Positions 16,736 to 26,281 of a stretch of DNA of 64,000 nucleotides are shown piece by piece. The translations under genes were made by a program, and so were the position numbers. How positions within the stretch are numbered: the first letter of the stretch is position 1; every line of letters begins with the position of its first letter. The stretch comes from DASPKX01 sp035627835 (GTDB lineage Bacteria; Verrucomicrobiota; Verrucomicrobiia; Limisphaerales; SXQI01), in NCBI GenBank assembly GCA_035627835.1, contig DASPKX010000069.1:1-64000 (forward strand), written 5' to 3'. The notes under the pieces were generated by a model. The model saw only the letters and a list, made by a program, of their open reading frames with translations. It did no database searches and was not told the DNA's origin.

Positions 16736-19700
16736 GGTGACACCTGCTCCAGGGGTTTGGATGGGTTGATGCGGTGGGCTTGTAGAGGGACATCCAACTG
16801 AACGCAAGCGCCGCCAGCCGGCAAATTGGAGCATAGCAGCCGAGCGCCCATCAATGCGGCCCGTTCCTGCATGCCTGCCAGGCCATAGTGCCCTTCCGCA
16901 GCCGAAGGCTTGCGCTCAGGGAAGCCACGCCCGTCATCTTCCACCCTGAGGCGGAGTTGGCTGGGGGTATACGCCAGGGTGAGACAGATGGCCGATGGTT
17001 TGCCGTGGCGAAGCGCGTTGGTGAGAGCCTCCTGCGCGACCCTGAAGATATGGTTCTCCAAATCTCGCGAGAGTTTGCGTTCATCACCATCCAGGTGAAT
17101 GGATATGCGCGGCTTGCCGTCAGGAGCCAATTCCGTCGCCAGCCTTTGCAAAGCTTCGCTGAGGGTGAGCCCTTCGCGCTCCGGGGAGCGAAGATCCATA
17201 ACCGAGCGCTGCGCTTCGTCCATGCTATGCTGGATCATCCTGGAAGCGCTATCCAACCATTTGCGCGCGGCCTCCGGGCCGTCGGACAAGGTGGCCTTTG
17301 CCAGGTCGAGCTGGAGGGAAACACCGACGAGGCCTTGCTCCAGCGTGTCGTGAAGCTCGCGCGCAATGCGCTGCCTTTCAGCAAGCACCATGTCGTATTG
17401 CCTCCTCACCCGGCGCAGACGCAGCCGATGGGCTGTGAGAGCCGCGAGGCCGAGCAGGGCGATAACGGACCCGAGGAAAAACTTCGACTCGTAAAAATGC
17501 GGAGCCTGCGAAAACCCGAGGGTTGCCGGCTTGGGATTCCAAAGCCCATCTTCATTGCAAGCGGTCACCTCAAAGCGGTACTCGCCCGCAGGAAGGTTAA
17601 GGTATTGAGCCGTGCGCATGGCGCCGACGCTTTCCGTCCATCCTTCGTTCAGACCAACGAGCCGATAGCGGAATCGGACACGCGAGGGCACACGATACGA
17701 AAGCGCAGTGAAATCGACGCGCACCTGCTGGGCGCGAGGTGGAAAAGCATTAGCTTGGCTCGGCTCAAAGGACTCGCCGTCCAGGTGGACTTCTTCGATG
17801 CGCACCGGAGGGATCACGGTGTTTGTGCGGAGCTGGTTTGGATCAACAACGGCAACACCTTTGATGGTGGCAAACCAGAGCCGCCCATCCCTCGTGCGAA
17901 TGCCTGCGGGAAAACCAACGCGCTCGCCCTGGCTGCTTTTCATGCCATCGAACGTGCTGTAATGGCGGCACTCCAGCGAAGCCGCCTCCCCTCGATCCAA
18001 TTTCTCGAAGCTCGCCTTGGACACTTTGAAGAGGCCCTTGCTGCAGCTCATCCAGAGGTTCTCGTGATCATCCTCGAGAATGGCGAAAATCTCGTCATTG
18101 AAGAGGCCCTCCCGCGAAGTGTACCGCTGCACAACGCCGTTGTGCAGGCGCGTTACGCCGTGACCGCGTGAGCCGACCCAAATCACCCCTTGGGCGTCGG
18201 AATGCAAAGCGAGGATGTCGCTGATGCGTTCCCCTCCAGCATCGAAAACTTCGTGGAAACGCGGCCCCTCCTCGCGCCACAAGCCATCCCCTGCCGCCCA
18301 CAGCCGGCCCTGCTGGTCTTCGTGCAGGCAAGTGATTGAGGAGGCGCGCAGCCCTTCCTTCTCGGAAAAGCGCTCGAACCTGCCATCACGGTAACGGCTA
18401 AGAGCGCCATGGGCAGCCAGCCATAAATCTCCGTTGCGCCGGGCTAAAGCGGCGTGAACATCCGCCGCAGGAAGCCCGGGTTGCGCCCGAAACACCGTTG
18501 TTTCACGCGCCGTGTGGCGAAGCAGTATGTCAAAGGTAGTCCCGATCCAGATTGCGCCATCGGGCGTTTGCGCGAGGGCTCCGCCATAATCGGATGGGAA
18601 GCCCTTGGCCCGGGTGAAGGTTTCCACCGCGCCCTGGCTCCAGCGGTTCAACCCGCCGCTATCGGTGCCAATCCAAACCGCCCCCGCATCGTCTTCCAGA
18701 AGTGAAATGGCGAAGTTGCTGCTTAGGCCTTCGGAGACGCTCAGCGGCTCGACAACCCCTTCCATCAAACGGTTGACGCCGCCCCCGCGGGTGGCAATCC
18801 AGAGGGAGCCTTCCATGTCTTCGGCGAGGCGGTAAACGAAGTTATCCGAGAGGCCCTCAGCGGTGGTGAGTTTTTCGAATCGGCCATCGCGGTGGCGGGC
18901 GAGCCCACCCCAGGTGGCTATCCAAAAGCTGCCATCCCGGTCGGTGAGGAATTGGCGGATGTGGCTGCTGGGAAGCCCATCCGCTTCCGTGAACTTCTCC
19001 AGCTTGGAGTTGTGGAATCGAAAAAGGCCCTCAATCGTTCCGATCCAGCAAGCGCCCTCGGGGGAGGTGTGAATGGCGCGAACCCATTGCATGGGCGTCC
19101 CCCCGGTCAGATCGGCTTTGCGCAGCGCGCCATTCGCCAATTCGTAAACCCCATCATCACACGCGCAGAGCAATCGGCCATTGGGATCTTCGTAAATATG
19201 GTAGGTGTTGCTGGTGGGGACTTTGGGAATCAGGGTGAATCGGCCGTTGTGGAAGCGAAAAACTCCCGCGTATGCCGCCACCCAAACATTCCCTGCGCGG
19301 TCCTCGAAAATCGCCCGTGCGTTCGAACTGGTGAAGCCGCGCTCCGGCCCAAAACGCTCGAACTTGCCATCCCGGTAACGGACCACCCCGCCCCGGTCCA
19401 GGCCTGCCCAAAGACTGCCATCGCGGCTTTCGCACAGTGAGCGAACGTACGCGCCGCCCTCGAATGCGGGAACATTCCTGGGGTCGAAGCTGGTGAACTT
19501 CACTCCATCAAACCGCGCCAAACCATATTGAGTGCCGAACCATAGATAGCCATCGCGCGTCTGGAGAATGGCTTCAACGGAGTTCTGCGGGAGCCCATCA
19601 CGATCTTGCCAACTATCCTGGATGAACTGGGTGAGCGCTTTGCGCGGGCTGAGCGCAACGGTCTCGAGAAGAGCGGCGCGGCTGAGAAACAGGATCGTAA

Positions 19701-19761
19701 CGAGGCCAAGCAGCCTCTTAGCAAGAAAGTGCGCTTTGACGAGATGAAGCAGGTCGCTCAT
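16732..19761 (-). CDS. two-component sensor kinase with periplasmic beta-propeller
   Basis: A 1009-residue membrane sensor. After an N-terminal signal anchor come about two seven-bladed propellers built from 'Reg_prop' repeats (for example DGYLWFGTQYGLARFDG, repeated to about 620), a Y_Y_Y domain (about 670-740), a transmembrane helix (LGSVIALLGLAALTAH), a HisKA_3 dimerisation domain with the phospho-accepting His in RIARELHDTLEQG, and an HATPase domain (EALTNALRHGKP, VEDDGRGF, GHYGLAGMQERAALMGARL). The layout resembles carbohydrate-sensing kinases of Bacteroidetes hybrid systems, but with the regulator as a separate, coupled gene. The ligand is unknown; carbohydrate fragments are plausible given the neighbouring CBM6 and LamG genes. 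Confidence 0.93.
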   Translation of the reverse strand: MSDLLHLVKAHFLAKRLLGLVTILFLSRAALLETVALSPRKALTQFIQDSWQDRDGLPQNSVEAILQTRDGYLWFGTQYGLARFDGVKFTSFDPRNVPAFEGGAYVRSLCESRDGSLWAGLDRGGVVRYRDGKFERFGPERGFTSSNARAIFEDRAGNVWVAAYAGVFRFHNGRFTLIPKVPTSNTYHIYEDPNGRLLCACDDGVYELANGALRKADLTGGTPMQWVRAIHTSPEGACWIGTIEGLFRFHNSKLEKFTEADGLPSSHIRQFLTDRDGSFWIATWGGLARHRDGRFEKLTTAEGLSDNFVYRLAEDMEGSLWIATRGGGVNRLMEGVVEPLSVSEGLSSNFAISLLEDDAGAVWIGTDSGGLNRWSQGAVETFTRAKGFPSDYGGALAQTPDGAIWIGTTFDILLRHTARETTVFRAQPGLPAADVHAALARRNGDLWLAAHGALSRYRDGRFERFSEKEGLRASSITCLHEDQQGRLWAAGDGLWREEGPRFHEVFDAGGERISDILALHSDAQGVIWVGSRGHGVTRLHNGVVQRYTSREGLFNDEIFAILEDDHENLWMSCSKGLFKVSKASFEKLDRGEAASLECRHYSTFDGMKSSQGERVGFPAGIRTRDGRLWFATIKGVAVVDPNQLRTNTVIPPVRIEEVHLDGESFEPSQANAFPPRAQQVRVDFTALSYRVPSRVRFRYRLVGLNEGWTESVGAMRTAQYLNLPAGEYRFEVTACNEDGLWNPKPATLGFSQAPHFYESKFFLGSVIALLGLAALTAHRLRLRRVRRQYDMVLAERQRIARELHDTLEQGLVGVSLQLDLAKATLSDGPEAARKWLDSASRMIQHSMDEAQRSVMDLRSPEREGLTLSEALQRLATELAPDGKPRISIHLDGDERKLSRDLENHIFRVAQEALTNALRHGKPSAICLTLAYTPSQLRLRVEDDGRGFPERKPSAAEGHYGLAGMQERAALMGARLLCSNLPAGGACVQLDVPLQAHRINPSKPLEQVSP

Positions 19762-19984
19762 GTCATGTCATAAATGCCGGCTCTCGCTATAGTGGCGGTT
19801 GGGATTGCCGATTCTTCCGCTGCGGCAAGCGCCCGATCAAGCCCAGAAATCGAATGGCGAACGAACTCATGCAAGGGGCGCAGACCACTGCTGATGCGCT
19901 TCATCGCCCCTTTCCCTTCTTGGACGCTCTGGCGCGCCGCAGCTGCCTCTTCCCAACCCGCGCCACCCAAGGCACCGTTTCCCC

Positions 19985-20566
19985 GTGAAACGACTCTGCG
20001 TCTTCTGCGGCTCCAATCCTGGCTTTAATCCCGCATATCGTGAGGCAGCCACCGCTCTCGGCTCCCTCCTCGCTGAGCGGCATATCGAACTCGTATTCGG
20101 CGGCGGCCACATCGGCCTGATGGGCGCCGTCGCGGATGCCGTCCTACGCGCAGGCGGTCACGTCATCGGGGTGATCCCGCATGCTCTTGTGGCGCGTGAA
20201 CTGGCTCACACTGGCATCCAGGATCTGCGCGCGGTGAACTCAATGCACGAGCGCAAAGCCTTGATGGCCGAGCTTTCCGATGGCTTTATTGCCCTTCCTG
20301 GCGGCTACGGAACATTTGAAGAATTCTTTGAAATCATCACGTGGGGCCAATTGGGCATCCACCACAAACCGTGCGGCCTTTTGAATATCCAAGGTTATTA
20401 CACTCCCCTGCTCCAATTAGTTGAGATGGGCGTGAAAGAAGGCTTCATCCCCGAAAGCCATCGGGAACTGGTGCTCGTGGAAAGTACCCCGACAGGTCTT
20501 CTCGAAAAGATGCAAGGCTACCACTCGCCCGCCACCGCGAAATGGATGGGCCTGTCGCAAACCTGA
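19985..20566 (+). CDS. LOG family protein (cytokinin riboside 5'-monophosphate phosphoribohydrolase type)
   Basis: A 193-residue Rossmann-fold protein of the TIGR00730/LOG family. Family members cleave ribose-phosphate from N6-modified AMP (activating cytokinins in plants) or simply hydrolyse AMP. Key motifs are present: CVFCGS near the N-terminus, GGGHIGLMGAVADA (40-53), the catalytic/nucleotide Arg-Lys pair in MHERKALM (90-91) and PGGYGTFEE (105-113). Translation starts at a GTG (19985). It stands alone on the plus strand, diverging from the sensor kinase and converging on the LamG gene, with a strong hairpin between. In a non-plant bacterium a nucleotide-salvage role is as likely as a hormone role. 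Confidence 0.93.
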   Translation: MKRLCVFCGSNPGFNPAYREAATALGSLLAERHIELVFGGGHIGLMGAVADAVLRAGGHVIGVIPHALVARELAHTGIQDLRAVNSMHERKALMAELSDGFIALPGGYGTFEEFFEIITWGQLGIHHKPCGLLNIQGYYTPLLQLVEMGVKEGFIPESHRELVLVESTPTGLLEKMQGYHSPATAKWMGLSQT

Positions 20567-20582
20567 GCCCGGAGTAAAGAAA

Positions 20583-20610
20583 ACGCCCGCTCCAGTGAAG
20601 GAGCGGGCGT
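20583..20610. terminator. bidirectional hairpin terminator between convergent genes
   Basis: A perfect 11-pair stem (ACGCCCGCTCC at 20583-20593 with GGAGCGGGCGT at 20600-20610) has a six-base loop. On the minus strand it is followed by TTTTCTTT, so it is a good intrinsic terminator for the LamG gene; on the plus strand the downstream T content is poor. It lies 16 bases past the LOG gene stop. Confidence 0.88.
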
Positions 20611-20635
20611 TGTGCAACTTAACCTATGCAGTGAA

Positions 20636-23410
20636 TTATGGCCTGCGGAGGCGGAAGAACCGCATGCGGCCTTCCAGAGGAACTGTCGCGCCGGTGGCAG
20701 TCGCGCCACTGACAGCAGTCCAGTTCGCGCCAGATCCCAGCGTCGTTGCGCTTTCCAGCACAAAGCCGGTGGAAGCAGGGAAGCTCAGGACCAGGTTGTT
20801 CCCGCTGATGCTCGCCGTAATCTTCGGCGCCGCAACAGGCAGGTTGTTCGGCCCCGCCGCAAACGACGCGGCCGCTTGCGAAGGAGTCATAGCGCCTGAG
20901 TAGAGACGGAACTCATTGAACTTGCCGCTCCAGTAAGCATCGGCAACGAACTGGGATCGGCCCAGCCAGTTGTTAACGTCTTCTCCAGCTAAATCAGAGA
21001 GAGGACGTGAGGCAGCGCCTTGGCTCACAGGGACACCGTTGAAGAACAAACGCGAGGTGTTGCCGCTGTTGCTCCAGCTAATCGCGACATGCGTTTCTTC
21101 GTTGGCCGGCAGCCAGGCTGGTGGCTGTGGATCCAAAGTTTGAATAACTCCAGTGTCAGGGAAGTTAGCTTCAAAGCGTGGGAAACCATCACCCATGCGC
21201 GGCGTGAGGAAGATATAGTCCACACCGTTGCCTGATGCGTCCTCACCTTGATCGCTGACGCCGAAGTCCATGATGCGAGTCCAGATGGCGGCGCTTTGAT
21301 GCGTGATCCACATTTCAATGGTGCCATCCTGACCAAGGCCGCTCAGGATGCCGTTCGGGAGATCTGCATAACCATCAGCCCCGTCGAGCACCAGTTGCCC
21401 TTCGGAAACCGATGCGCCACCGACCAGCGCTCCATCTTTGCCGCCGATCGAATCACGAGCCACGCCACCTTCGTTGAAGCTGTAGCGGTGCTTTAATGTG
21501 ACCGTTGGGCTAGAGACGTTGAGCGTGGCTGGGGAACTGGTGACAGTCACTGGAGCCCCGTTGACAGTGTTTGAAACACGAGCCGTGAAGACCGCACCAT
21601 TGTCAGCGGCTGTCACGTTATCCACCACGAGTGTTGGCGAGGTTGCCCCCGCGATGACAGTCCCATTCCGAAGCCATTGAATTGAGACGGGCGAAGATCC
21701 CTGCACTCGCACTGTAAACGTCGCACGACTCGTTTCAGGAATCGTCAGGCTTTGCGGCTGTGAAATCACCACCACAGCCGAATCGGCGTTATTGAGTTGG
21801 TTAGGACCTGCGCCAGCGCTGCCCAGAGCTTGTCCAGCTGTCAGCGCATAGTCATAAATGCGCACCTCGTCATATTCGATTTGGGCGTTCTGATCGCCTG
21901 TCCAATTGGAGCGGCCAAGCCACACGTTCACATCATTGATGTCGCTCATTTTGTCGTCCGTCGTCATGGTGCTGACTTGAACGCCATTTTCATACGCAAT
22001 GATGCGTCCGGTTGCCTCATCCCATGTGACGACGACATGCGTGTCCTGGTTGAAGGTGGCTGTTGGGTTGTCGATGGTGACGATGCCACCACCAGCTGGA
22101 TCTTCGTTGCGCAGCTCTAAACGGCGTTGCCCCACATTGTTGTCGACTTGCGTGGTGTACGCGAAGTAATCGCGGCCTTCACCACCGCCCCCCGGACCGA
22201 GCACTTCCTCAGTGCCTTCAGCGGTGCCGCTGGACCCAATGTCGAAAATGCGTCCCCAGGTTCTGCCGCCAGTGATCTTAATGAAGGCCTCAAACGAGAA
22301 GCCGCCTGAACCACTGTTGGCAACACCGTTTGATGAAAGCAATCCATTTGGCAGATCCCCGTAAGCAGCCTCCCCCGATGGGCCGCCTGGAAGCACCAAA
22401 CGTGTTCCGGTGAATGTCGCTCCCGCCCCAAGCACGGTCCCATGTGCGGTTTGCGCGCTGTCCATAAATTGCCTGTCAGTCGCATCACCCGCCGCTTCGT
22501 TGAAGGAGTAGCGATGCACTGGAGCTTTCGTCAATCGTGCTGGCGCCACTGGCTCTGGCGGTGGTGGCTGCGTCGGATCTATGAACGCCGCCTTCTCAGC
22601 ATTGTAATTCGCGGCAATTTGCGCGGGCGTCAACACTCCGTCATGCACACGCACGCGCCCGATCGCGCCAGTGAATCTCAAGCCACCCGTAACTGTGGTT
22701 CCGTCCGGCTCCGTCTGCGCGCCCAGCAAAATAGTGGTGTCTGGATGCGTGAAAATTGCGCCTTCACCCAGATATTCCCCGTTCACCAAAGCGCCATCGG
22801 AATAAACACGGGTGGTTGTCCCATCATAGGTGTAAACCAAATGGTGCCAGCGATTGATGGCAGGACCGCCGCCCGTATTGTTCCAGCCGATGTCTCGATT
22901 GCCCCAATGCCCAACAGCGCCCCAACGGAAATCAGAGCCGTAATTGAAGGACATATTGGAGCCATCAGGCGAGCCACCGCGCTTGCCCCATGAAACCATT
23001 GTTTCCTCACCATCGTATGGCAGTTGGTTTAATGCCCAAACTTCGATGGAACGCGTTGGGTTTTCACCGGTCAGCCCCTCGGGAGCAAGGATTGGCGAGC
23101 CGCCCACAGCGCTCATATGCTGCAGGAAGTCGTTGCCGTCGAAGCGCATGGCTTTTGTTCCACCGATCGTCGTAACAACAGGGGCATTCGTTGGATCGGC
23201 AGTGGCTGCAAACACGCCGCCGAGCGTCCCAGCGTTTGCAAGGCTTGTCACTGGCCCGTCAGGAAGAGCGGTTGCGTCAACGTTCACGAAGAGTGTGCCC
23301 GCGCTTTGGATCTGCGCTTGCAACTCTGTCACGACGCCTGCTGCCATCAATGCGGCCGTCAGAGCTGGCAACGCCAGACTCCGAGACCGATGGGGAGGAT
23401 TTCGTCTCAT
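20636..23410 (-). CDS. secreted LamG-domain protein with Ig-like domain
   Basis: About 924 residues from the ATG at 23410 (MRRNPPHRSRSLALPAL), which opens a good signal peptide ending LQAQ; an earlier in-frame start adds residues ahead of the signal and is rejected. In order: LamG-like concanavalin-A fold (about 35-285), a second (about 300-530; begins HRYSFNEAAGDATD), an Ig-like domain (ISQPQSLTIPETSRATF), a third LamG (HRYSFNEGGVARDS), then a short C-terminal domain with GNNLVLSFPASTGFVLE and the tail MRFFRLRRP. The second and third LamG units are clearly related. No catalytic domain was seen; surface adhesion or glycan binding is the likely role. The C-terminal tail may be a sorting or anchoring signal. 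Confidence 0.82.
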   Translation of the reverse strand: MRRNPPHRSRSLALPALTAALMAAGVVTELQAQIQSAGTLFVNVDATALPDGPVTSLANAGTLGGVFAATADPTNAPVVTTIGGTKAMRFDGNDFLQHMSAVGGSPILAPEGLTGENPTRSIEVWALNQLPYDGEETMVSWGKRGGSPDGSNMSFNYGSDFRWGAVGHWGNRDIGWNNTGGGPAINRWHHLVYTYDGTTTRVYSDGALVNGEYLGEGAIFTHPDTTILLGAQTEPDGTTVTGGLRFTGAIGRVRVHDGVLTPAQIAANYNAEKAAFIDPTQPPPPEPVAPARLTKAPVHRYSFNEAAGDATDRQFMDSAQTAHGTVLGAGATFTGTRLVLPGGPSGEAAYGDLPNGLLSSNGVANSGSGGFSFEAFIKITGGRTWGRIFDIGSSGTAEGTEEVLGPGGGGEGRDYFAYTTQVDNNVGQRRLELRNEDPAGGGIVTIDNPTATFNQDTHVVVTWDEATGRIIAYENGVQVSTMTTDDKMSDINDVNVWLGRSNWTGDQNAQIEYDEVRIYDYALTAGQALGSAGAGPNQLNNADSAVVVISQPQSLTIPETSRATFTVRVQGSSPVSIQWLRNGTVIAGATSPTLVVDNVTAADNGAVFTARVSNTVNGAPVTVTSSPATLNVSSPTVTLKHRYSFNEGGVARDSIGGKDGALVGGASVSEGQLVLDGADGYADLPNGILSGLGQDGTIEMWITHQSAAIWTRIMDFGVSDQGEDASGNGVDYIFLTPRMGDGFPRFEANFPDTGVIQTLDPQPPAWLPANEETHVAISWSNSGNTSRLFFNGVPVSQGAASRPLSDLAGEDVNNWLGRSQFVADAYWSGKFNEFRLYSGAMTPSQAAASFAAGPNNLPVAAPKITASISGNNLVLSFPASTGFVLESATTLGSGANWTAVSGATATGATVPLEGRMRFFRLRRP

Positions 23411-23736
23411 TGGTTTATTTATGGGTTGTGGACTCTGCAATCCCGCGCCGCGCGTCGCCAAATGACAACAGGTCGCCATTTAGCGAAGCGCTTAACCTAA
23501 ATCAACGCGGGTTTTGCCGAGAGTAGTCAGAACTTGCCACACCAGCCAGAAGATATTGCGCACGGAACTTGCACTTTTCCGCACAGCAAAACCTCGCCTC
23601 CCCCCCCCGCTCTATGGCCTGCCACCTTCTGGACGGAGCGAACAAATCTCCCCTTTCCTTGACGGGTGGAACAGCGCTTGCTTAACTCGCGCGCAAGCAG
23701 GGATTTCTTACTTTTGTTCCTGCTGGTTGAGACTAA

Positions 23737-24087
23737 ATGCCCACGTACCAATACGCCTGTTCGAAATGTGACCATGAATTTGACCTCTTCCAGTCCATGA
23801 CGGAAGAGGCCCTGAAGGTTTGTCCCAAAGAGAAATGCCCCTGCAAACCATGGGGCAAGGGGAAGGTGAAGCGGGTCATCGGCGCTGGCGCTGGACTCAT
23901 TTTTAAGGGCAGCGGCTTTTACATCACTGATTACCGCAGCGAGAGTTATAAAGAGGCCGCAAAGAAGGACGCCTCCGCCGCCACCTCCTCCAGTTCCGAG
24001 AAGTCTTCCAGTTCATCGGACAGCTCGAAGCCTGCCGCAACCCCGAAAACCGAAGCAAAGAAGGAGAAGAAACCCTCCTCAAGTTAA
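23737..24087 (+). CDS. FmdB-type zinc-ribbon protein
   Basis: A 116-residue protein opening with the FmdB/regulatory zinc-ribbon: MPTYQYACSKCDHEFDLFQS, with the second metal pair probably in VCPKEKCPC. The loop after it (KRVIGAGAGLIFKGSGFYITDYR) is the usual end of the domain. The remaining 40 residues are a low-complexity Ser/Lys/Ala tail, frequent in this family. The function of FmdB domains is not settled; the name comes from a gene near formamidase. It is the first gene of a tight three-gene set with the two unknown proteins that follow, three bases from the next ATG. Confidence 0.9.
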   Translation: MPTYQYACSKCDHEFDLFQSMTEEALKVCPKEKCPCKPWGKGKVKRVIGAGAGLIFKGSGFYITDYRSESYKEAAKKDASAATSSSSEKSSSSSDSSKPAATPKTEAKKEKKPSSS

Positions 24088-24090
24088 ATT

Positions 24091-24810
24091 ATGGCAAAGA
24101 AAGCCGGCCGAGTGTCCAGAGGCGGTGGGAAGCGCAGGTGGCTTGCCCTCCTTCTCATTCTCGTCGGCATCCTCGCTGCCGCAGGGGCATATCTTTTCTT
24201 CCAGGTCACAGCCGACGTTGAGACCCGCCTTCTGGATCCTGGCGACGGGTTGGACCTGGCCGAAGCCAATCGCAAGCTCAAGGTTCTGGACGATGCCACT
24301 AAACGCCAGGCGAAAGGCTTCATTCGGTTGAGCGAGCCGGAGATCAATGCGCACCTCGCGCACGTTTATAAAGGCGCGACCAACAAGCTTCCCGGGGGCC
24401 TCGCCCATCAGAGGACTGCCATCAACCTTGGCCCGGATCACATCACCCTCTTCAGTTGGGTTGGCAAGGACATACCGCTCATGCCGGTGAAAGTCGCGTG
24501 GCAGCGCACCTTTGAGCTAAAGAAAACAGGCGCGCTTCAACAGTTTCGCCTCACCTCGATGAAGCTCGGCAACCTGGCCATCCCACCCGAGGAATGGGAC
24601 CGCGTCTATAGCCTTCTTGGGGCCGTGGACTCCGTTTACACCAATGAATTGGGCCGCTTGGCCAAGCTTCCAGCGCTCGAATTGCGCAGCGTTGCAGGAG
24701 GACGCGGTTTTGAAGCCCGGCTCTACAATTACGACCCAACCCTGAGCAGCGTCATTCCCGGAATGCCACCGGTCACCAACGTGAACGGCTCGCTGCCCCG
24801 CAGGCGATGA
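24091..24810 (+). CDS. uncharacterised membrane-anchored protein
   Basis: A 239-residue protein of unknown function. A basic N-terminus (KKAGRVSRGGGKRRW) leads into one transmembrane segment (about 17-38), placing the rest outside the membrane. The soluble part has a helix-forming segment (LAEANRKLKVLDDATKRQ) followed by FIRLSEPEINAHLAHVY, reminiscent of lipid-binding or tubular-fold domains in which a short LSE-N-hL motif opens the fold, but I do not recognise a named family. It sits between the FmdB-type gene and another exported unknown and overlaps the latter by four bases (ATGA at 24807-24810), so the two are probably made together. Confidence 0.7.
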   Translation: MAKKAGRVSRGGGKRRWLALLLILVGILAAAGAYLFFQVTADVETRLLDPGDGLDLAEANRKLKVLDDATKRQAKGFIRLSEPEINAHLAHVYKGATNKLPGGLAHQRTAINLGPDHITLFSWVGKDIPLMPVKVAWQRTFELKKTGALQQFRLTSMKLGNLAIPPEEWDRVYSLLGAVDSVYTNELGRLAKLPALELRSVAGGRGFEARLYNYDPTLSSVIPGMPPVTNVNGSLPRRR

Positions 24811-26162
24811 TCGCTTTACCTCCGTTGTTCGCCGCGTGCCTGGCGCTGGCGTGTCTGCTGCTCCCCCCAACTCTCGCAGCCACGCCAAGAGGTCCAGGCC
24901 TTCGCGCCGCCCCTTTCTCCGTCAGCAGCTCCGGCCAATTCCGTGTTCGCCTCCAACAACAGGAGGAGATTCGCGAACCCATGCGCGATGGCGAGGTCTA
25001 CCTGGAGGTGTCCTTCGTCGCTGTTTCCGCTGAGCGCGTTAAAAAAGCCCTCCTGCGCGAACTCAAGCTCGCTGATCAATTCCAAGGCAAAATTCATCTG
25101 GCGATCTCCCCGGCCCGCTCCAGCCACGAGATCATACCCGTGGTTGCCTCACTCCAGCGAGATGGCTGGCAATACGCCGTTGAACTCCCCCAGCGGATTG
25201 GCGAGATAGCTTTCGTTCGCGCCATCACACATGCTTTGCTTCTGGAGATTGCGAACCGCCACTCACAAACGCGCTCCGCTGAAATCCCCCTCTGGCTTGG
25301 CGAAGGCCTTGCCCAGAAGCTCCTCTACGAAGTGGGTGGCGGATTTCTAATGAAGCCGGAAACCTACGTGGACCAAACGAAGATCCGCTTCGATCCGGGA
25401 TTCTTTTTCCGTGAACTCAAGCCCGGCCTGAAACTCATGAACTTCAGCGAGCTGAGTTCCACCTCGGCCACCCAGTTGACTAATGAAGCGGTCCAAAGGT
25501 TTATCGCCACGACTGTCGTTTTCGTCAGCGAACTCCTGGAGATCCAAAATGGCGCTGAGCGCCTCGTCACCACGCTTCAAAACCTGCCGCATCGCTGGAA
25601 TTGGCAAACCGCATTTCTCGAGGGTTTCCATCCCCACTTCAGGACGCTGCTGGACGTGGAGAAATGGTGGTCTGTCTCCCTCACGGATTTAGCCAGCCAT
25701 CAAACTCGCCTGGCCACCGCGAGCGAAAGTGTTCTTGACCCGCTCGAAGCACTGCTCACCGCCACCTTGCAGCAACGCTCCACTACCAACGCCCTTCCTG
25801 ACGAACGCACCGTGACACTGCAGGAGTTCATTCGGGAGACGGAGTTTAGCGCGCAACGCGAAGTTCTCCGTCAGAAGATTGCCCAGCTCGTGGCTCTTCA
25901 GTTCCGCAGCCGCGCCGAGGTGATGAACCTTAGCGATCGCTACCGAGCGGCGCTGGAGGCGTATTTTGAAGCGCGCGACACGACGCAGCCAGTGGGGTCA
26001 TTGCGGCTTCCGGCTCCCGCTCAAGGGCGCGCCGCGGTTGAAAAAGTCCTGCGCGAGCTGGATGCGCTCGATGGGGATCGCAAAAAGCTTCGGCAACAAT
26101 TTGCCGACATTTCCTCGCCGAATATCGACCCGCGCGTCCGCGACCCCCGCCGCCAACGCTGA
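24807..26162 (+). CDS. uncharacterised exported protein, possible peptidase-MA-like domain
   Basis: A 451-residue protein with a signal peptide (LFAACLALACLLLPPTLAA). The middle carries ALLLEIANRHSQTR followed by IPLWLGEGLAQKLL. The spacing of a helix and a W(L)xEGxA segment resembles the second half of peptidase-MA-type gluzincins, but the first half of an HExxH motif is not present (HALLLEIANRH is only a loose match), so catalysis is doubtful. The C-terminal third is helical and charged and may form a coiled coil (VEKVLRELDALDGDRKKLRQ). The gene is coupled to the preceding membrane-anchored unknown. Function is not assignable. Confidence 0.65.
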   Translation: MIALPPLFAACLALACLLLPPTLAATPRGPGLRAAPFSVSSSGQFRVRLQQQEEIREPMRDGEVYLEVSFVAVSAERVKKALLRELKLADQFQGKIHLAISPARSSHEIIPVVASLQRDGWQYAVELPQRIGEIAFVRAITHALLLEIANRHSQTRSAEIPLWLGEGLAQKLLYEVGGGFLMKPETYVDQTKIRFDPGFFFRELKPGLKLMNFSELSSTSATQLTNEAVQRFIATTVVFVSELLEIQNGAERLVTTLQNLPHRWNWQTAFLEGFHPHFRTLLDVEKWWSVSLTDLASHQTRLATASESVLDPLEALLTATLQQRSTTNALPDERTVTLQEFIRETEFSAQREVLRQKIAQLVALQFRSRAEVMNLSDRYRAALEAYFEARDTTQPVGSLRLPAPAQGRAAVEKVLRELDALDGDRKKLRQQFADISSPNIDPRVRDPRRQR

Positions 26163-26281
26163 GAGACGCACAATGCGGGCACGCCATAGCGGCAGCCGAG
26201 CACGCCAGATTTGGTGATCAGGGGGAAGGAATTGCCAAGGCTTGCCGACGGCGCACGCCCTCCGTAACCTCTCAGCATCCC

